NCBI GenBank assembly: GCA_027943245.1
Contig: JANDJZ010000486.1
Location: 1-31,634 of the forward strand
Origin: Acanthamoeba sp. SK_2022b
Taxonomy: Eukaryota > Discosea > Longamoebia > Acanthamoebidae
Length of the DNA: 31,634 nucleotides
Direction of reading: 5' to 3'
Position 1 is the first letter of the stretch; each line of letters starts with the position of its first letter. Positions 29,957 through 31,634 of the stretch are shown one piece after another. The translations under genes were made by a program, and so were the position numbers. A model generated the notes under the pieces. It searched no databases and was not told the origin of the DNA. It saw only the letters and a list, made by a program, of their open reading frames with translations.

Positions 29957-31634
29957 TGTGTGTTGTGCTGGAACAGATCCAGCAGGACCAGCTGAAGAAC
30001 AACTTTGCGTTCGCGTTCGTGGAGGGCACTCTGGTGGAGGCCGTGCAGAAGGGCTACTGGGTGCTGCTCGACGAGGTCAACCTGGCCACCCCGGAGACGC
30101 TCGAGAGCATCAGCAGCCTGCTCGAGGGCGGCTCCATCGTGCTCACCGAGAAGGGCGACGTCGAGCCCATCAAGCGCCACCCCAACTTCCGCGTCTTTGC
30201 CTGCATGAACCCGCCCACCGACATCGGCAAGAAGGTGTCCCCCCCTACCCCTCCGTCGTGCTCTTCTCTATATATGGAAATCAGCATGCTGATCGCAGTG
30301 CGCGTGTCCATATCGCTATTTAGAACTTGCCACCCGGTCTGCGCAACCGTTTCACCGAGTTCTACGTGGACGAGCTGAGCAACGTCGAGGACCTGCGCAC
30401 GGTGGTGCACTCCTACGTCAGGGGCTGCGTGGCGCAGCCGCCGGTGGACGACATCGTGAACCTGTACCTGGCCGCGCGGCAGCAGTCGCAGATCGACCTC
30501 ACCGACGGCGCCAACCAGCGCCCGCACTACAGCCTGCGCACGCTGTGCCGCGCGCTCGAGTACGCCCTCCTGATCCAGCCCGACTACGGCTTCAAGCGGG
30601 CCCTGTACGAGGGCTTCAGCATGAGCTTCCTCACCCAGCTCAACACCGCCTCCGTGCCGACCATGCTCGCCCTCATCCGCCAGTACCTCGTCAAGGGGTG
30701 CGCCCAGCCCCCCCCCAAATCTGCCACGTCATCAAGCATTCTTAAAGATTGAGAGAGAGAGGGGGGAGTGGTTTGCTGATCGTTTTCTGGCTCTCTTTGG
30801 CGCGCTGTCCGTGGCCATGGCGCAGAATGAACGACAAGCAGCTGCTGATGCCGCCCAAGAAGCCCGAGGTCGCCGCGGAGCAGGACTTTGTGCTGTTCGA
30901 GCAGTTCTGGATCGCCGTGGGGAACCAGCCGGTGGTGAACCCCGCGCACTACATCCTCACCAGCAGCATCCAGAAGCACCTGGCCAACCTGGCGCGCGCC
31001 GTGCTCTCGCGCAAGTACCCCGTGCTCCTGCAGGGCCCCACCTCGAGCGGCAAGACGTCGATGGTGGAGTACCTGGCCCGCCGCACCGGCCACCGCTTCG
31101 TGCGCATCAACAACCACGAGCACACCGACCTCCAGGAGTACCTGGGCACCTACATCTCCGACCCCAACGGCAAGCTGGTCTTCCAGGAGGGCATCCTCGT
31201 CGAGGCCGTGCGCAAGGTAACGTGTCGCGAATAGCATGCATACTCCACATTCCTCTGATTCGACGCGTAGTTTGGCCGGCGCAGCGATGGAATGTCTACA
31301 ATGTTCTAACCGGGCATGTTTTGATCGACAGGGCTACTGGGTGGTGCTGGACGAGCTCAACCTGGCCCCGTCCGAGGTGCTGGAGGCGCTCAACCGTCTG
31401 CTGGACGACAACCACGAGCTCTTCATCCCGGAGACGCAGGAGGTGGTCAAGCCCCACCCGCACTTCATGCTCTTCGCCACCCAGAACCCGCCCGGGCTCT
31501 ACGGCGGCCGCAAGGTCCTGTCGCGCGCGTTCCGTAACCGATTCGTCGAATTGCACGTGGACGACATTCCCGAGGACGAGCTCAAGGTCATCCTGGAGAA
31601 GCGCTGCGCCATGGCGCCGCCCTACTGCGAGAAG
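26047..31634 (+). CDS. MDN1: Midasin (Rea1/MDN1), N-terminal region with AAA1, AAA2 and part of AAA3
   Basis: Sixteen exons can be joined in phase from ATG 26047 to the window edge (about 1,327 residues; full midasin exceeds 4,500). Exons: 26047-26154, 26257-26577, 26740-26981, 27097-27201, 27291-27471, 27552-27636, 27725-27837, 27913-28114, 28249-28368, 28456-28739, 28827-29306, 29415-29828, 29977-30234, 30324-30697, 30826-31216, 31332-31634. AAA1: Walker A GNTGAGKT (about 326), Walker B WIVIEDIDLA. AAA2: GETGTGKT (about 680), WVLLDEVNLA. AAA3: GPTSSGKT (about 1166), WVVLDELNLA, with ATQNPPGLYGGRK and FRNRFVELHVDD after it. Midasin is the dynein-like hexameric ATPase that strips Rsa4 and Ytm1 from pre-60S ribosomes in the nucleus. 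A Lys/Ala/Pro-rich insert of about 100 residues sits in AAA2 between the Walker motifs. Two introns (27202, 29829) use GC donors. The end of exon 2 could be a few codons earlier. Confidence 0.96.
26603..26668. repeat. (TG)n microsatellite
   Basis: About 33 TG units in midasin intron 26578-26739, near the donor side. Confidence 0.95.
28177..28242. repeat. (CA)n microsatellite
   Basis: About 33 CA units in midasin intron 28115-28248, ending directly before the acceptor AACACAG. Confidence 0.95.
29893..29963. repeat. (GT)n microsatellite with interruptions
   Basis: About 34 GT units, broken by single A and G changes, fill the middle of midasin intron 29829-29976. Confidence 0.95.

Overview
This is nuclear DNA of a unicellular eukaryote, most likely a free-living amoeba of the Acanthamoeba type. 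The reasons are dense genes on both strands, very many short introns (about 47-220 bp, mostly GT-AG), GC-rich exons with AT-rich gaps, and core eukaryotic proteins (WDR5, midasin, Bud20/ZNF593, RCC1-like, BAP31-like, histone H4). The genus is inferred from style; no marker gene settles it. Most gene models were rebuilt by joining exons so that phase and family alignment both hold.

Layout. 1-617 (-): N-terminus of a low-complexity protein with repeated FFDQLA/DLF motifs. 1089-3780 (+): one gene that appears to encode two consecutive Ras-like GTPase domains (the first degenerate) followed by a PH domain. 4013-5855 (+): F-box/leucine-rich-repeat protein. 6222-6530 (+): strongly diverged histone H4. 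6704-10522 (+): a Nudix hydrolase gene split by a 2,942-bp piggyBac-like element (7302-10243) with 11-bp inverted ends and an ATAA duplication; removing the element restores the frame. 10613-11684 (-): alpha/beta hydrolase. 11767-13704 (-): RCC1-repeat protein with a mitochondrial-type N-terminus and roughly one exon per blade. 13823-14605 (+): Bud20/ZNF593 with an 11-nt microexon. 14856-16584 (+): WDR5. 16756-19486 (-): F-box protein joined to a probable GATase1-like domain. 19624-21172 (+): SR-rich nuclear protein. 21655-23303: two poorly recognised genes on the minus strand. 23808-24741 (+): acidic TPTR-repeat protein. 25053-25527 (+): BAP31-like ER membrane protein. 26047-31634 (+): midasin (MDN1/Rea1), running off the right edge inside AAA3.

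The neighbours do not form one pathway. Bud20/ZNF593 and midasin both act in 60S ribosome maturation, and histone H4 and WDR5 are both chromatin proteins, but they are separated by unrelated genes. The strongest points of interest are the Ras-Ras-PH protein, the reversible-looking transposon insertion in the Nudix gene, the 18-bp minisatellite inside the transposase reading frame, the diverged H4, the 11-nt microexon, and a recurrent class of GC-AG introns with donors AG|GCAC or AG|GCAAGT.
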